A stretch of DNA of 64,000 nucleotides from a candidate division WOR-3 bacterium. Lineage in GTDB: Bacteria > Hydrothermota > Tepidihabitantia > Tepidihabitantales > Tepidihabitantaceae. The notes under the pieces are model-generated. The model worked only from the letters and a program-made list of their open reading frames with translations. It made no database searches and had not been told where the DNA came from. The stretch lies in the NCBI GenBank assembly GCA_013177935.1, contig JABLXZ010000004.1, forward strand, positions 62,001-126,000, read 5' to 3'. The position numbers were made by a program, and so were the translations under genes. Below are positions 50,419 to 58,261 of this stretch, in pieces. Within the stretch, counting starts at the first letter, position 1. The number at the start of each line of letters is the position of its first letter.

Positions 50419-53379
50419 TTACCGCAGCAAGAGCACGCGTTCTTGCACCACCCCTTCCGAACTCTCAAACCGAATAAAGTACACACCGGGACCCAGCCCT
50501 TTCGGCTGCCAGACAATCTGCCCCTCGCCCGCGGGTACAACTTTATTCATCACCTGTTCAACAACTCGACCCGTAACATCAACCGCTTCAATTCGCACCC
50601 TTCCGGAACCAGAAACCTGATAACGCACAACTGCCCGATTTCGGCTGGGGTTAGGCAAAATCTCTATCCCAGGATTAGTCATTAAGGTCGACAACTTGCT
50701 TCTATCTCGCGGGTCTTCGTGAAAACCAATATAACGGTGATACCAGGCACGGGCACTATCGGCATTAACCAGTACCTCATCTTCATTCGCGCCGCCGACA
50801 AACGCCACTGCAAAACGCCGGATACCAAATGGGTTTATTGTGAATGGTCCGGCGGCAGCAACCACCGCCCAGTTGTCCTGACGCGCTGGGTTCAGTAACT
50901 GAATCGCCCCGCTTAAAAACCGCCACTTCTGGGCATCTCGAAAAGCGGAGTCGGGTAGGTAGTAAATCTGCGGGTCAATCGCACTCAAATGGACACCAGA
51001 ATCCGGCTCTAACACTCTAATACCGACCACTGGTCCCGAATCAACCCCTGGCAACAGATAAATGAAATGTCGTATTGTATCAGCTCGGCAGACATCGCCC
51101 GTCGTATCAATCGTAAAGTCGGCAAAAATGCCGGGATGAAAATTGTCGACACGCGAAGTACCATTGTTCTGGACATCAAATACCATTACCACAAAGTTTC
51201 GGTACCCGCTTCTGCCATCGGCATACGAATTCTGTGTAGTAACAAGATAACGCTGACGGGGATGATTGCGGTCTGAATACCACGCACGAAAATGCTCATC
51301 GCCCTTCAAGGGTGGATAGATATTGCGCACACTGTCCACCAGATAAAACTCGGTGTCGGGCGGTGCGGTAACCGGCTGGGTATAATATCGGTCAACGACA
51401 TAGTTGGTGTCGGTCCCGAACGCAAAAGAGGCGTACCGCAGGACACTTGCGCTGTTTTTCGGATAACAAAATCCGCTTCCTTCACTGTCCGGGGCCAGAT
51501 AGCCAATAGTCCCTTGGCAGGTAACGCTCAACCGGCAGTTATTGGTATCGTGGTCAATTACGAGTCTTCCTGGCATCCCGATCAGAAGCTCAAATCCCAG
51601 CGTAGTCGCATAATCGGTACTGTCTCCACTTACAAAAAGACTGCAGCGCACCACTGTACCCCGAACGAGTGCGGTATCAGCCAGGACCAAAAAACGGTCA
51701 CTAAAATTGGCAACACTTTCCTGGCGAACCACCATCCCCCAGGTCCCGAGCGAATCAACAACCCTCAGTCGACTATCATACGAAAGTAATCGTGCCACCG
51801 TATTGGCACAATTGGCATTGCCCTCATTGAAAAGCCATGCCGCCAATGAAGCAGTTTCTCCCGGGTCAATATAGCCATCGTTGTTACCGGTCGAATCGCC
51901 AACAATTACCCGGCGCAGTTTTAACACCGGGCCACGGGGAACCGCTTGCACCGCCGCGAGGGCGTCGATTCTGCCGGCACCAAAGTCGTTGTCCTTGCCC
52001 GAAGGACCAAGGTCAACCGCGGTCACCTCAAGTATCGAATCCACCACCGCCGGCATCAAATTCGGATTCTTCGACAACATCAGGCAAACCGTACCCGCCA
52101 CATGGGGCGTCGCCATCGATGTCCCATCCATCAAAGTATAACCACCACCCCGCAGACAGGACTTCACCGCTACACCGGGCGCACTCACATCCGGCTTGGT
52201 CAATCCCGGCGGATACACATAGTCGTTGTAGGGCGCTACCGTCTGCCAGGTCACAGGTCCCGGACTGGAAAAGTAGGCAATCGCATCCAGCGAGTCGGTC
52301 GCACCAATCGATATTATCCCGGATAAACTACCACTGCCCGTGTTCTGCGGATTCCACCAGGGCGGCGGCACATTGCCCGGACAACGCAACGCATTGGGCG
52401 GCGTGGCACTCTGCCGCTCATTGCCCGCCGCAACAATCTGAATCACTCCCGCCGCATTCACATTGTCCGCCACCTGACGCCAGGTCGCCTGATGCGGCGC
52501 CCACGCAATCATCCAGCCCAGTGACATCGTGTACAAATCCGCACCATTGCCCGGCGACAAGGGCGGCGCTACCACAAACTGCATCGCCTGCCAGCACTGA
52601 CTCTCTGCCACCGAATCCGCCACCGTGCGCACCCGACAAACCATTATCCGCGCATCCGGCGCCACTCCACACTGACTGCCACTCGTCCCATCACTCGCCA
52701 CCGTGCCCGCCGTATGCGTACCATGACCCTGCACATCCATCGGGTCGTTGGTGTTGTTCTCAAAGTTCCAGCCATATCGAGGATAGTTGGGGTCTTCCCA
52801 CATGTGGTCGGCAAGGTCCGGATGGGTGTAATCACAACCGGTGTCTATGTGACCACACACCACACCAGCACCGGTAAATCCCTGCGCCCACACCTCAGGC
52901 GCCCGTATCTTACGCACACCCCAGGCAATCTCATCACCTCCATCAACCTCAATCTGCGGGTCAAGCAAATCTGGACACTGCACCAGGTCGTAGTTCACAT
53001 AGTGCACATCCGCACGCGCCGCAATCCGCCGAATCACCTCCGGCGTCGCCTCACAGTACACCGCATTCACTATCCACATCGGCCTGATGTCCGCCACCGC
53101 TCCCGACTCCACATAAGCGTTGAGTTCCTTCAGCAAATCCGCCTGCTCCCGCGCCGCAAAATCACTCAATATCCGCGCCACCTCCACCCGCCGCTCGCGC
53201 CGCGGCATACCATCAACCAAAGAGTACAGCAAATCACGGTCAAACTGCCGCTTCAACACAATCTGCACCGGCAGACGACCACCATCCGCCTCAGCCAAAC
53301 GCCGCTCTAAGTCCGGACTGATTAGCCCGAAACTTGCAGCGATGACAGTCGTTACCAACAACAACGTTGCTTTTTTCAT
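50419..53379 (-). CDS. Secreted subtilisin-family serine protease with T9SS-type sorting domain
   Basis: A 986-residue S8 protease with signal peptide 1-17. An inhibitor-I9-like prosegment (about 30-150) is followed by the catalytic domain with Asp179 (CGHIDTGCDYTHPDL), His219 (QGHGTHTAGT), oxyanion Asn320 (IVAAGNE) and Ser421 (DGTSMATPHVAG). Over 500 residues of beta-sandwich-like linker follow, and the end LGPGVYFIRFESSEGVVQER then VLLLR is a Por/T9SS sorting domain. It is presumably exported and cell-surface-attached or released. AGGAGG precedes the ATG; the promoter ends about 30 nt upstream. Confidence 0.93.
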   Translation of the reverse strand: MKKATLLLVTTVIAASFGLISPDLERRLAEADGGRLPVQIVLKRQFDRDLLYSLVDGMPRRERRVEVARILSDFAAREQADLLKELNAYVESGAVADIRPMWIVNAVYCEATPEVIRRIAARADVHYVNYDLVQCPDLLDPQIEVDGGDEIAWGVRKIRAPEVWAQGFTGAGVVCGHIDTGCDYTHPDLADHMWEDPNYPRYGWNFENNTNDPMDVQGHGTHTAGTVASDGTSGSQCGVAPDARIMVCRVRTVADSVAESQCWQAMQFVVAPPLSPGNGADLYTMSLGWMIAWAPHQATWRQVADNVNAAGVIQIVAAGNERQSATPPNALRCPGNVPPPWWNPQNTGSGSLSGIISIGATDSLDAIAYFSSPGPVTWQTVAPYNDYVYPPGLTKPDVSAPGVAVKSCLRGGGYTLMDGTSMATPHVAGTVCLMLSKNPNLMPAVVDSILEVTAVDLGPSGKDNDFGAGRIDALAAVQAVPRGPVLKLRRVIVGDSTGNNDGYIDPGETASLAAWLFNEGNANCANTVARLLSYDSRLRVVDSLGTWGMVVRQESVANFSDRFLVLADTALVRGTVVRCSLFVSGDSTDYATTLGFELLIGMPGRLVIDHDTNNCRLSVTCQGTIGYLAPDSEGSGFCYPKNSASVLRYASFAFGTDTNYVVDRYYTQPVTAPPDTEFYLVDSVRNIYPPLKGDEHFRAWYSDRNHPRQRYLVTTQNSYADGRSGYRNFVVMVFDVQNNGTSRVDNFHPGIFADFTIDTTGDVCRADTIRHFIYLLPGVDSGPVVGIRVLEPDSGVHLSAIDPQIYYLPDSAFRDAQKWRFLSGAIQLLNPARQDNWAVVAAAGPFTINPFGIRRFAVAFVGGANEDEVLVNADSARAWYHRYIGFHEDPRDRSKLSTLMTNPGIEILPNPSRNRAVVRYQVSGSGRVRIEAVDVTGRVVEQVMNKVVPAGEGQIVWQPKGLGPGVYFIRFESSEGVVQERVLLLR

Positions 53380-53408
53380 AAACGCCTCCTGAGAAAGTTA
53401 TCGAAAAA

Positions 53409-53436
53409 ATTATATTCCCCATACCTGTCGGGTCAA
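53409..53436 (-). promoter_or_regulatory. Promoter of the subtilase gene
   Basis: Minus strand: TTGACC (53436-53431), a 16-nt spacer and TATAAT (53414-53409). The short leader of about 23 nt carries AGGAGG. Confidence 0.65.
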
Positions 53437-53534
53437 TGAAAACAACTTTTACAACATTGACTTGCCATAATGCATACGGCAAATTAACCCCACATCCCTT
53501 CTTATTTGGGCATTCAACCCTGATAATAAACTTC

Positions 53535-53562
53535 TTGACAACAGCGGTTGGATGCTTAAAAT
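53535..53562 (+). promoter_or_regulatory. Promoter of the lipoprotein cluster
   Basis: TTGACA (53535-53540), a 16-nt spacer and TAAAAT (53557-53562). Transcription from about 53569 would give a leader of about 110 nt that contains the 12-bp hairpin at 53608-53640. Confidence 0.6.
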
Positions 53563-53607
53563 TATCACCAAAGCAGGCTAAGAGGTTTGTCTGGTTTTGA
53601 AAAGTAC

Positions 53608-53640
53608 TTAAGATGACTCTTTAGCGGCGAGTCATCTTAA
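53608..53640 (+). other. Perfect 12-bp stem-loop in the leader of the lipoprotein genes
   Basis: TTAAGATGACTC (53608-53619), loop of 9 nt (TTTAGCGGC), GAGTCATCTTAA (53629-53640). It lies 38 nt before the GTG of the first lipoprotein. The following bases are A-rich, not T-rich, so it is not a classic terminator. It could stabilise the mRNA or bind a protein as a DNA palindrome. Confidence 0.7.
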
Positions 53641-53678
53641 AAATAGGAAAATAAAATAAACCTAAAAAGGAGGATACT

Positions 53679-53927
53679 GTGAAAAAACTGATAGCCGCTT
53701 GTGCAATCGTCGCGTTAATCTTCGTCCTCGGCTGCCCGAGCAAGCCGGCAGAAGAGAAACCCAAACCGACTGCAGCGGAAAGTACGATGCAGGCACCGGC
53801 ACCGGAGAGTGCGGCAACCCAGACGCCCGCGGAATCAACCGTGGCGCCAACACCCGCACCGACTCCAGCGCCTGCACCTGCACCGACACCCGAGCCAACT
53901 GGTAAACCTCCAAAGACCGGTCGTTAA
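53679..53927 (+). CDS. Small Pro/Ala/Thr-rich lipoprotein
   Basis: An 82-residue protein with lipoprotein signal MKKLIAACAIVALIFVLGCP (lipobox VLGC, Cys19). The rest is a disordered stretch with Pro-Ala-Pro-Thr runs, suited to spanning part of the cell wall. It ends GKPPKTGR, nearly the same ending as the next lipoprotein. AAAAAGGAGG precedes the GTG. No family recognised; structural or anchoring role is a guess. Confidence 0.7.
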   Translation: MKKLIAACAIVALIFVLGCPSKPAEEKPKPTAAESTMQAPAPESAATQTPAESTVAPTPAPTPAPAPAPTPEPTGKPPKTGR

Positions 53928-53942
53928 AAGGGAGGGTTTCGT

Positions 53943-54224
53943 ATGAAGAAACTCGCTGCCCTATTTCTGGTTGCTTCAATCCTGTTAGTCATTGGCTGCC
54001 AGGAGTCAGCCCAGGTTAAGGCACAGCGAGAACAGATGGCCACGCAGATAAAAACCCTCGAAGAAAAGGTCTCTACGCTCGAAACGAAAGTTGAGCAACT
54101 AACTGCGGACTTCACCAAACATATGGACGAGTTCCATAAGAAAGCACCGGCGAAAACCACGACCACGCCTAAATCCCAGACCGGTTCGCCATCTTCAGGA
54201 AAGCCAACAAAAGTTGGAAGGTAG
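53943..54224 (+). CDS. Small coiled-coil lipoprotein (Lpp-like)
   Basis: A 93-residue lipoprotein: MKKLAALFLVASILLVIGCQ with lipobox VIGC. Then a coiled coil about 20-65 (REQMATQIKTLEEKVSTLET, KVEQLTADFTKHMDEFHKKA) with heptad Leu/Val, then a Thr/Ser/Pro tail ending GKPTKVGR. Architecture recalls Braun's lipoprotein or alanine-zipper proteins; homology is not shown. AAAAGGGAGG precedes the ATG. It follows the previous lipoprotein by 15 nt in the same transcript. Confidence 0.7.
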   Translation: MKKLAALFLVASILLVIGCQESAQVKAQREQMATQIKTLEEKVSTLETKVEQLTADFTKHMDEFHKKAPAKTTTTPKSQTGSPSSGKPTKVGR

Positions 54225-54249
54225 GCTTATAAAAATAAAGGGAGGTTAT

Positions 54250-55059
54250 ATGAAAAAACTGTTACCGATTCTCAGCGCCCTTTTATGGGTGCTGATAGTC
54301 GTTATCTCGGCTGGCTCGGACTGCGCGAGTATCATCGGTGGTACACCTACCAATCTGAAGACCGCTGCTGAGACCGACAGTACAGTAAAACTAACCTGGA
54401 CCGCTCCGGTTGAAGGAACACCGGACAAGTACATCGTCTACTTCAAAGCGGTTGATGCCAGCGCTTATGAAATGGTTGCCAATAATGTAACCACGACTGA
54501 GTTCGTCCACAACCCCAGCGGCAAGACCGGCACATACAAAGTTGCTGCCAAGTTCGGCTCTGAAGAGTACGAATCCCAGACCGTCTCAACCGTTCCGGTA
54601 GCAACATCAGCGGTAACCGTTGCCGAACTAAACGCGACGGGCAACTCCGGTTACGGCTGGGATAGGACCAGTGGTACCGGCTCTTCTTACTCAATGACTC
54701 AGGCAGCAAATGCCGCGCTTGTTGACTTCTACATCACTGACTTCCAGACAACTACCTATTCCATAGCCAGCCCTGACCAAGGTCCAAGCGATCCGGGCAA
54801 TGTGGTACCTACCGGTTCATGGCGGGTCAACGCCATTGCCGGTCCTTTGACGAGCGAACAAAACCCCTTACCCGCGCACAGTAGCACCATCTACTTTAAC
54901 TACCAGGACATCACCCAGACACCATTCCTTGCTGCCATCTACACGCAGGATGGTTACTACGCACTCGCCAAACTGGATGGCTTCAATTCCGGTGACAAAA
55001 CCTATCAAGTTTCTGGCTGGTTCCAGCTCGTCAAAGGGTTACGGTTAATCCAGCACTAA
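54250..55059 (+). CDS. Secreted fibronectin-III-like protein, paralogue A
   Basis: A 269-residue protein. ATG 54250 follows GGGAGGTTAT, giving the signal peptide MKKLLPILSALLWVLIVVIS; whether the Cys in GSDCASI is lipidated is unclear. A domain of about 85 residues (PTNLKTAAETDSTVKLTWTA, KYIVYFKAVDASAYEMV) has FN3-type strands. A second domain begins about residue 125 with TVAELNATGNSGYGWDRTSG and ends GWFQLVKGLRLIQH. The next gene but for a terminator encodes a clear paralogue with the same plan. Function unknown; binding or scaffold role is a guess. Confidence 0.75.
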   Translation: MKKLLPILSALLWVLIVVISAGSDCASIIGGTPTNLKTAAETDSTVKLTWTAPVEGTPDKYIVYFKAVDASAYEMVANNVTTTEFVHNPSGKTGTYKVAAKFGSEEYESQTVSTVPVATSAVTVAELNATGNSGYGWDRTSGTGSSYSMTQAANAALVDFYITDFQTTTYSIASPDQGPSDPGNVVPTGSWRVNAIAGPLTSEQNPLPAHSSTIYFNYQDITQTPFLAAIYTQDGYYALAKLDGFNSGDKTYQVSGWFQLVKGLRLIQH

Positions 55060-55075
55060 CACCGAAAAGAATCTA

Positions 55076-55106
55076 AAAGCCTCCGGACCAACCGGAGGCT
55101 TTTTTA
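55076..55106 (+). terminator. Rho-independent terminator after paralogue A
   Basis: AAAGCCTCCGG (55076-55086), loop ACCAA, CCGGAGGCTTT (55092-55102) followed by more T. A strong GC-rich stem plus a T-run directly after the coding region ends the lipoprotein operon. Confidence 0.92.
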
Positions 55107-55158
55107 TTGTTGACAAGTGCCCGTTCTATCGTTAGCCTGATTTGTAAAAGGAGGATTT

Positions 55159-55992
55159 ATGAAAAAGTATCTGGTTTTGCCTATAACGAGTTTCGCCCTT
55201 GTTTGTACCCTGCTTTTCGGGTGCGGTGTTATTGGTGGTCCACCCGCAAATCCGCAAATCGCGGCTGCCACCGACAGTACTGTACAACTTGTGTGGACCA
55301 CACCGGCAGAAGGGATGCCTGACAGTTTTCTCATCTACTTTTGCCCTGCCGGTGAGTCACTCTTCACCGTAATCGGCGACACCACCGGAACCGGTTACAT
55401 CCACAACCCTCAGGGTTTAACTGGCAAATACCAGATTAGCGCCATCTTTTCGGGCAAGGAGTACAAATCATCTATCATCCTTAGCACCATTCCGGTTTAC
55501 ACCGGCTCCAAGACCATCGCGGAACTGGACGGTGTTGGCAATGCCGGGTTTGGCTGGGACCGGGACTCAGGAACCGGCAGGACCTATTCAATCCGTCAGC
55601 GTGAAAATGTTGAAAAGATAGACTTCTACATAACCGACTTTACTACCGGTTCCACCTTGCCTTTCCACATCGCCAGTCCGGATATGGGACCATCTGACCC
55701 TTCCGGTGTTGTCCCAGCAGACTCCTGGCGCCGCAATGGATTTACCAACCCCCTGACTGATGAAAACAACCCGCTTCCTTCTGCCGCCGTGACAACCGAC
55801 ACATTTTACTTTACTTACACCACCATCCCATCAACCCTTCCCGCAATTTTCGGCTGTTATATCGCCGCTGACCACCACTACGCCCTGATTAAAGTCAAAC
55901 AAGTTAACACCGCCAATTCCACTGTGGAAGTGGAAACCTGGTTTCAATTGATACCAAACCTGAGGTTAATCTACCACGCCTCCCAGCAATGA
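55159..55992 (+). CDS. Fibronectin-III-like lipoprotein, paralogue B
   Basis: A 277-residue protein with lipoprotein signal MKKYLVLPITSFALVCTLLF, lipobox LFGC. The FN3-like domain (NPQIAAATDSTVQLVWTTPA, DSFLIYFCPAGESLFTVIGD) and C-terminal domain (TIAELDGVGNAGFGWDRDSG, then WFQLIPNLRLIYH) match paralogue A along the whole length. AAAGGAGG precedes the ATG. TTGACA at 55110 may be its promoter, with a poor -10. The stop overlaps the next start by 4 nt, linking it to the division genes. Duplicated in tandem with A. Confidence 0.75.
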   Translation: MKKYLVLPITSFALVCTLLFGCGVIGGPPANPQIAAATDSTVQLVWTTPAEGMPDSFLIYFCPAGESLFTVIGDTTGTGYIHNPQGLTGKYQISAIFSGKEYKSSIILSTIPVYTGSKTIAELDGVGNAGFGWDRDSGTGRTYSIRQRENVEKIDFYITDFTTGSTLPFHIASPDMGPSDPSGVVPADSWRRNGFTNPLTDENNPLPSAAVTTDTFYFTYTTIPSTLPAIFGCYIAADHHYALIKVKQVNTANSTVEVETWFQLIPNLRLIYHASQQ

Positions 55993-56195
55993 AAACTAAC
56001 TTTCAACCCGACAAACGGTTGGTTAAGGAGTTTGATGCCCTTGAACAGAAAATCGATGCGGCAATCGAACTCATCAACCAACTACGTAAAGAAAATGAGC
56101 AACTGCGGGCAAAGATAATTGAACTGGAAAATCTCCAAAAAGTCGCCCGGGAAAAAATCAACAACATTCTTGACAGAATAGATACTCTGCTGTAA
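55989..56195 (+). CDS. Small coiled-coil protein, ZapB-like
   Basis: A 68-residue protein that is nearly all helical, with heptads through ALEQKIDAAIELINQLRKEN and EQLRAKIIELENLQKVAREK. This matches the look of ZapB, an FtsZ-ring-associated coiled-coil protein of 70-80 residues, and the next gene is zapA. Assignment rests on this pattern and location only. It overlaps the lipoprotein stop by 4 nt. Confidence 0.65.
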   Translation: MKTNFQPDKRLVKEFDALEQKIDAAIELINQLRKENEQLRAKIIELENLQKVAREKINNILDRIDTLL

Positions 56196-56215
56196 AGTTA
56201 AGAAACTGGGAGCCT

Positions 56216-56482
56216 ATGCAGAACTTTGTTGTTACTATCTTTGGCAGTGAATACAATATCAAAGCCGACCGAGACGGCGAATATGTTTTGAAAGTTGCTG
56301 AAGTGGTTGACAAGAAAATGCGGGAAATCAGCCACCAGTACCATCAGCCCACTCCGGTCCGCACCGCGGTGCTGGCATGTATGAACCTGGTTGATGAATC
56401 CCTGCGCCAAAATGAAGCCGAAACCGAGTGGATGCGCCGTCGGGTAGGTTCGCTCATTGAAAAACTGGCAAAAGTGGTCTGA
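56216..56482 (+). CDS. zapA: Cell division protein ZapA
   Basis: An 88-residue FtsZ-ring stabiliser. It starts with the family's VVTIFGSEYNIKADRDGEYV and has the central VAEVVDKKMREISHQ and the helix TAVLACMNLVDESLRQ. A zapA-6S RNA-rny order as seen here supports the call, since zapA is often next to ssrS. The ATG is preceded by TGGGAG. Confidence 0.88.
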   Translation: MQNFVVTIFGSEYNIKADRDGEYVLKVAEVVDKKMREISHQYHQPTPVRTAVLACMNLVDESLRQNEAETEWMRRRVGSLIEKLAKVV

Positions 56483-56492
56483 AATTTATAGG

Positions 56493-56660
56493 CTCCCTGC
56501 AGTGCCCGTGATAGTGGCTGAGTCTTGAGCCAACACCTGTAGACTGGGTGCCACGATAGAAAGGTGGAGTGCGCCCTCGGGCAGCGCGAAACCTTTCTGA
56601 GGCTCCCCCCTGTCTTATGGGTTCAGAGACTGCACTACACGACACTCGCAGGGTTTTGTT
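56493..56660 (+). ncRNA. ssrS: 6S RNA
   Basis: A 165-nt non-coding sequence between zapA and rny. The closing stem is CCCTGC-AGTG (56495-56504) with CACT-C-GCAGGG (56643-56653). Arms on each side pair around a central open region, as in 6S RNA, which mimics an open promoter and binds the sigma70 holoenzyme. TTTATA at 56485-56490 is a likely -10 box placing the 5' end near 56496. T-rich sequence follows the 3' end. Location next to zapA is typical. No covariance model was run. Confidence 0.85.
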
Positions 56661-56677
56661 TTGTCTGAGGAGGAGAT

Positions 56678-58246
56678 ATGAACTGGAATATCGTTTTGAC
56701 CATCGGGATTCCGGTGGTTTTGGGAGTTATCGGTTTTTGGATTGGGTTTCTTATCAATCGGGCAACGGCGCGGCGTTTTCTCGCTGCCCGGGAAAGTGAT
56801 GCTGCGGCAATAATCGCCCAAGCGCATCGCCAGGCAGAGGAAATCCGGCAACGGGCTGAGATTGATGCCAAGGAGAGCTGGGAACGAGAGCGGGTTAAAT
56901 TTGAAGCCCAGACCCAGGCAACACGCCGGGAACTGGAGCGTCTGGAAAGCAAAATCACCGAACGTGAAGCCTTTCTCGCCCGTCGGGAAAGCATCCTCAC
57001 CCAGAAAGAGGTTGACCTGATTCGTAAGGACCGAGAACTGTCCGCCCGGGAAAAACTCACCCGGGCAAAAATGGAGCGACTTGACCAGTTAATTGAGCAA
57101 CAAAACACCCGTCTGGAAAGAATTGCAGGAATGTCGTCCGAGGAAGCACGCCGCGAGTTGCTCCGTAACCTTGAGAACGAAGCCCGACTTGAAGCCGCAC
57201 GGATGATGCGGGAGATAAAAGAAGAGGCGAAAGCGCGGGCTGAAGCCGAGGCACGAGAGGTCATCGCCGCGGCAATCCAGCGCTGTGCCATCTCCCATGT
57301 TGCGGAAACCACGGTATCAGTGGTAAATCTGCCCTCAGACGAACTCAAGGGCAGAATCATTGGCCGGGAAGGAAGAAACATCAGAACATTTGAATCCCTC
57401 ACCGGAGTTGAAGTGATGATTGATGATACCCCGGGCGCAATCATCATCTCGGGCTTTGACCCGGTCCGCCGCGAAGTTGCCCGTCGGGCAATGGAACGGC
57501 TGGTTTCGGACGGCAGAATTCACCCGGCACGGATTGAAGAGGTCGTTGCACGGACCCAGCAGGAAATGGAAGAGATAATCAAAAACACCGGTGAAGAGGC
57601 GATTCTGGAACTGGGCATAGTTGGTCTCCATCCGGAACTGGTAAAGCTTCTGGGTCGGTTGCGCTACCGCACCAGTTATGGGCAGAATGTCCTTCTGCAC
57701 AGCAGGGAGGTTGCCTACCTTGCCTCCTTGATGGCTCAGGAACTGGACCTGGACCCGGCAATCGCCAAACGTGCCGGACTCCTGCACGACATCGGTAAAG
57801 CCGCTGACCAGACAATGGAAGGTACCCATGCCCGCATCGGTGCTGAACTTGCCCGGCGTTACGGCGAAGAGCCGCTCGTCATCAATGCTATAGCCGCGCA
57901 CCACGAAGAAACGACACTCGACTCACCTTATGCCTTCCTGGTTGCGGCTGCCGATTCGGTTTCCGGTTCCCGTCCTGGAGCCCGCAGGGAAAGTTTTGAA
58001 ACCTACATCAAACGGATTGAAGGGCTGGAAGCGATTGCCGCCTCATTCCCTGGAGTGGAAAAGGCTTATGCGGTTCAGGCAGGGCGTGAGATTCGGGTCC
58101 TGGTCGAACCGGACAAGGTTGGTGACCAGGATGCGGCAGAACTTGCCGCCCGGATTGCCGCACAAATTGAGACCGAAATGAAGTATCCGGGCCAAATAAA
58201 AGTAATGGTCATCCGGGAAACACGAGCGGTTGACTATGCCCATTAA
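56678..58246 (+). CDS. rny: Ribonuclease Y
   Basis: This membrane-anchored endoribonuclease starts mRNA decay. The 522 residues comprise one N-terminal transmembrane helix (IVLTIGIPVVLGVIGFWIGF), a long charged coiled coil (about 30-205), a KH domain (GRIIGREGRNIRTFESLTGV) and an HD domain (HSREVAYLASLMAQELDLDP, RAGLLHDIGKAADQ with catalytic HD). GGAGGAGAT precedes the ATG. It is followed by ymdB, the same pairing as in Bacillus subtilis. Confidence 0.96.
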   Translation: MNWNIVLTIGIPVVLGVIGFWIGFLINRATARRFLAARESDAAAIIAQAHRQAEEIRQRAEIDAKESWERERVKFEAQTQATRRELERLESKITEREAFLARRESILTQKEVDLIRKDRELSAREKLTRAKMERLDQLIEQQNTRLERIAGMSSEEARRELLRNLENEARLEAARMMREIKEEAKARAEAEAREVIAAAIQRCAISHVAETTVSVVNLPSDELKGRIIGREGRNIRTFESLTGVEVMIDDTPGAIIISGFDPVRREVARRAMERLVSDGRIHPARIEEVVARTQQEMEEIIKNTGEEAILELGIVGLHPELVKLLGRLRYRTSYGQNVLLHSREVAYLASLMAQELDLDPAIAKRAGLLHDIGKAADQTMEGTHARIGAELARRYGEEPLVINAIAAHHEETTLDSPYAFLVAAADSVSGSRPGARRESFETYIKRIEGLEAIAASFPGVEKAYAVQAGREIRVLVEPDKVGDQDAAELAARIAAQIETEMKYPGQIKVMVIRETRAVDYAH

Positions 58247-58261
58247 CACCTGAATTAAACC

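Noticed and set aside
49966-50685. Plus-strand frame of 239 codons over rsmD and the subtilase end
   Set aside because: It covers two well-supported minus-strand genes and has no recognisable motif.
51837-52877. Plus-strand frame of 346 codons, rich in Pro, Ser and His
   Set aside because: It is the antisense of the subtilase gene, whose catalytic triad is complete; composition is an artefact of the opposite-strand codons.
56635-57447. Minus-strand frame of 270 codons, Arg/Ser-rich
   Set aside because: It lies opposite the rny coiled coil and shows no domain; rny is complete on the plus strand.
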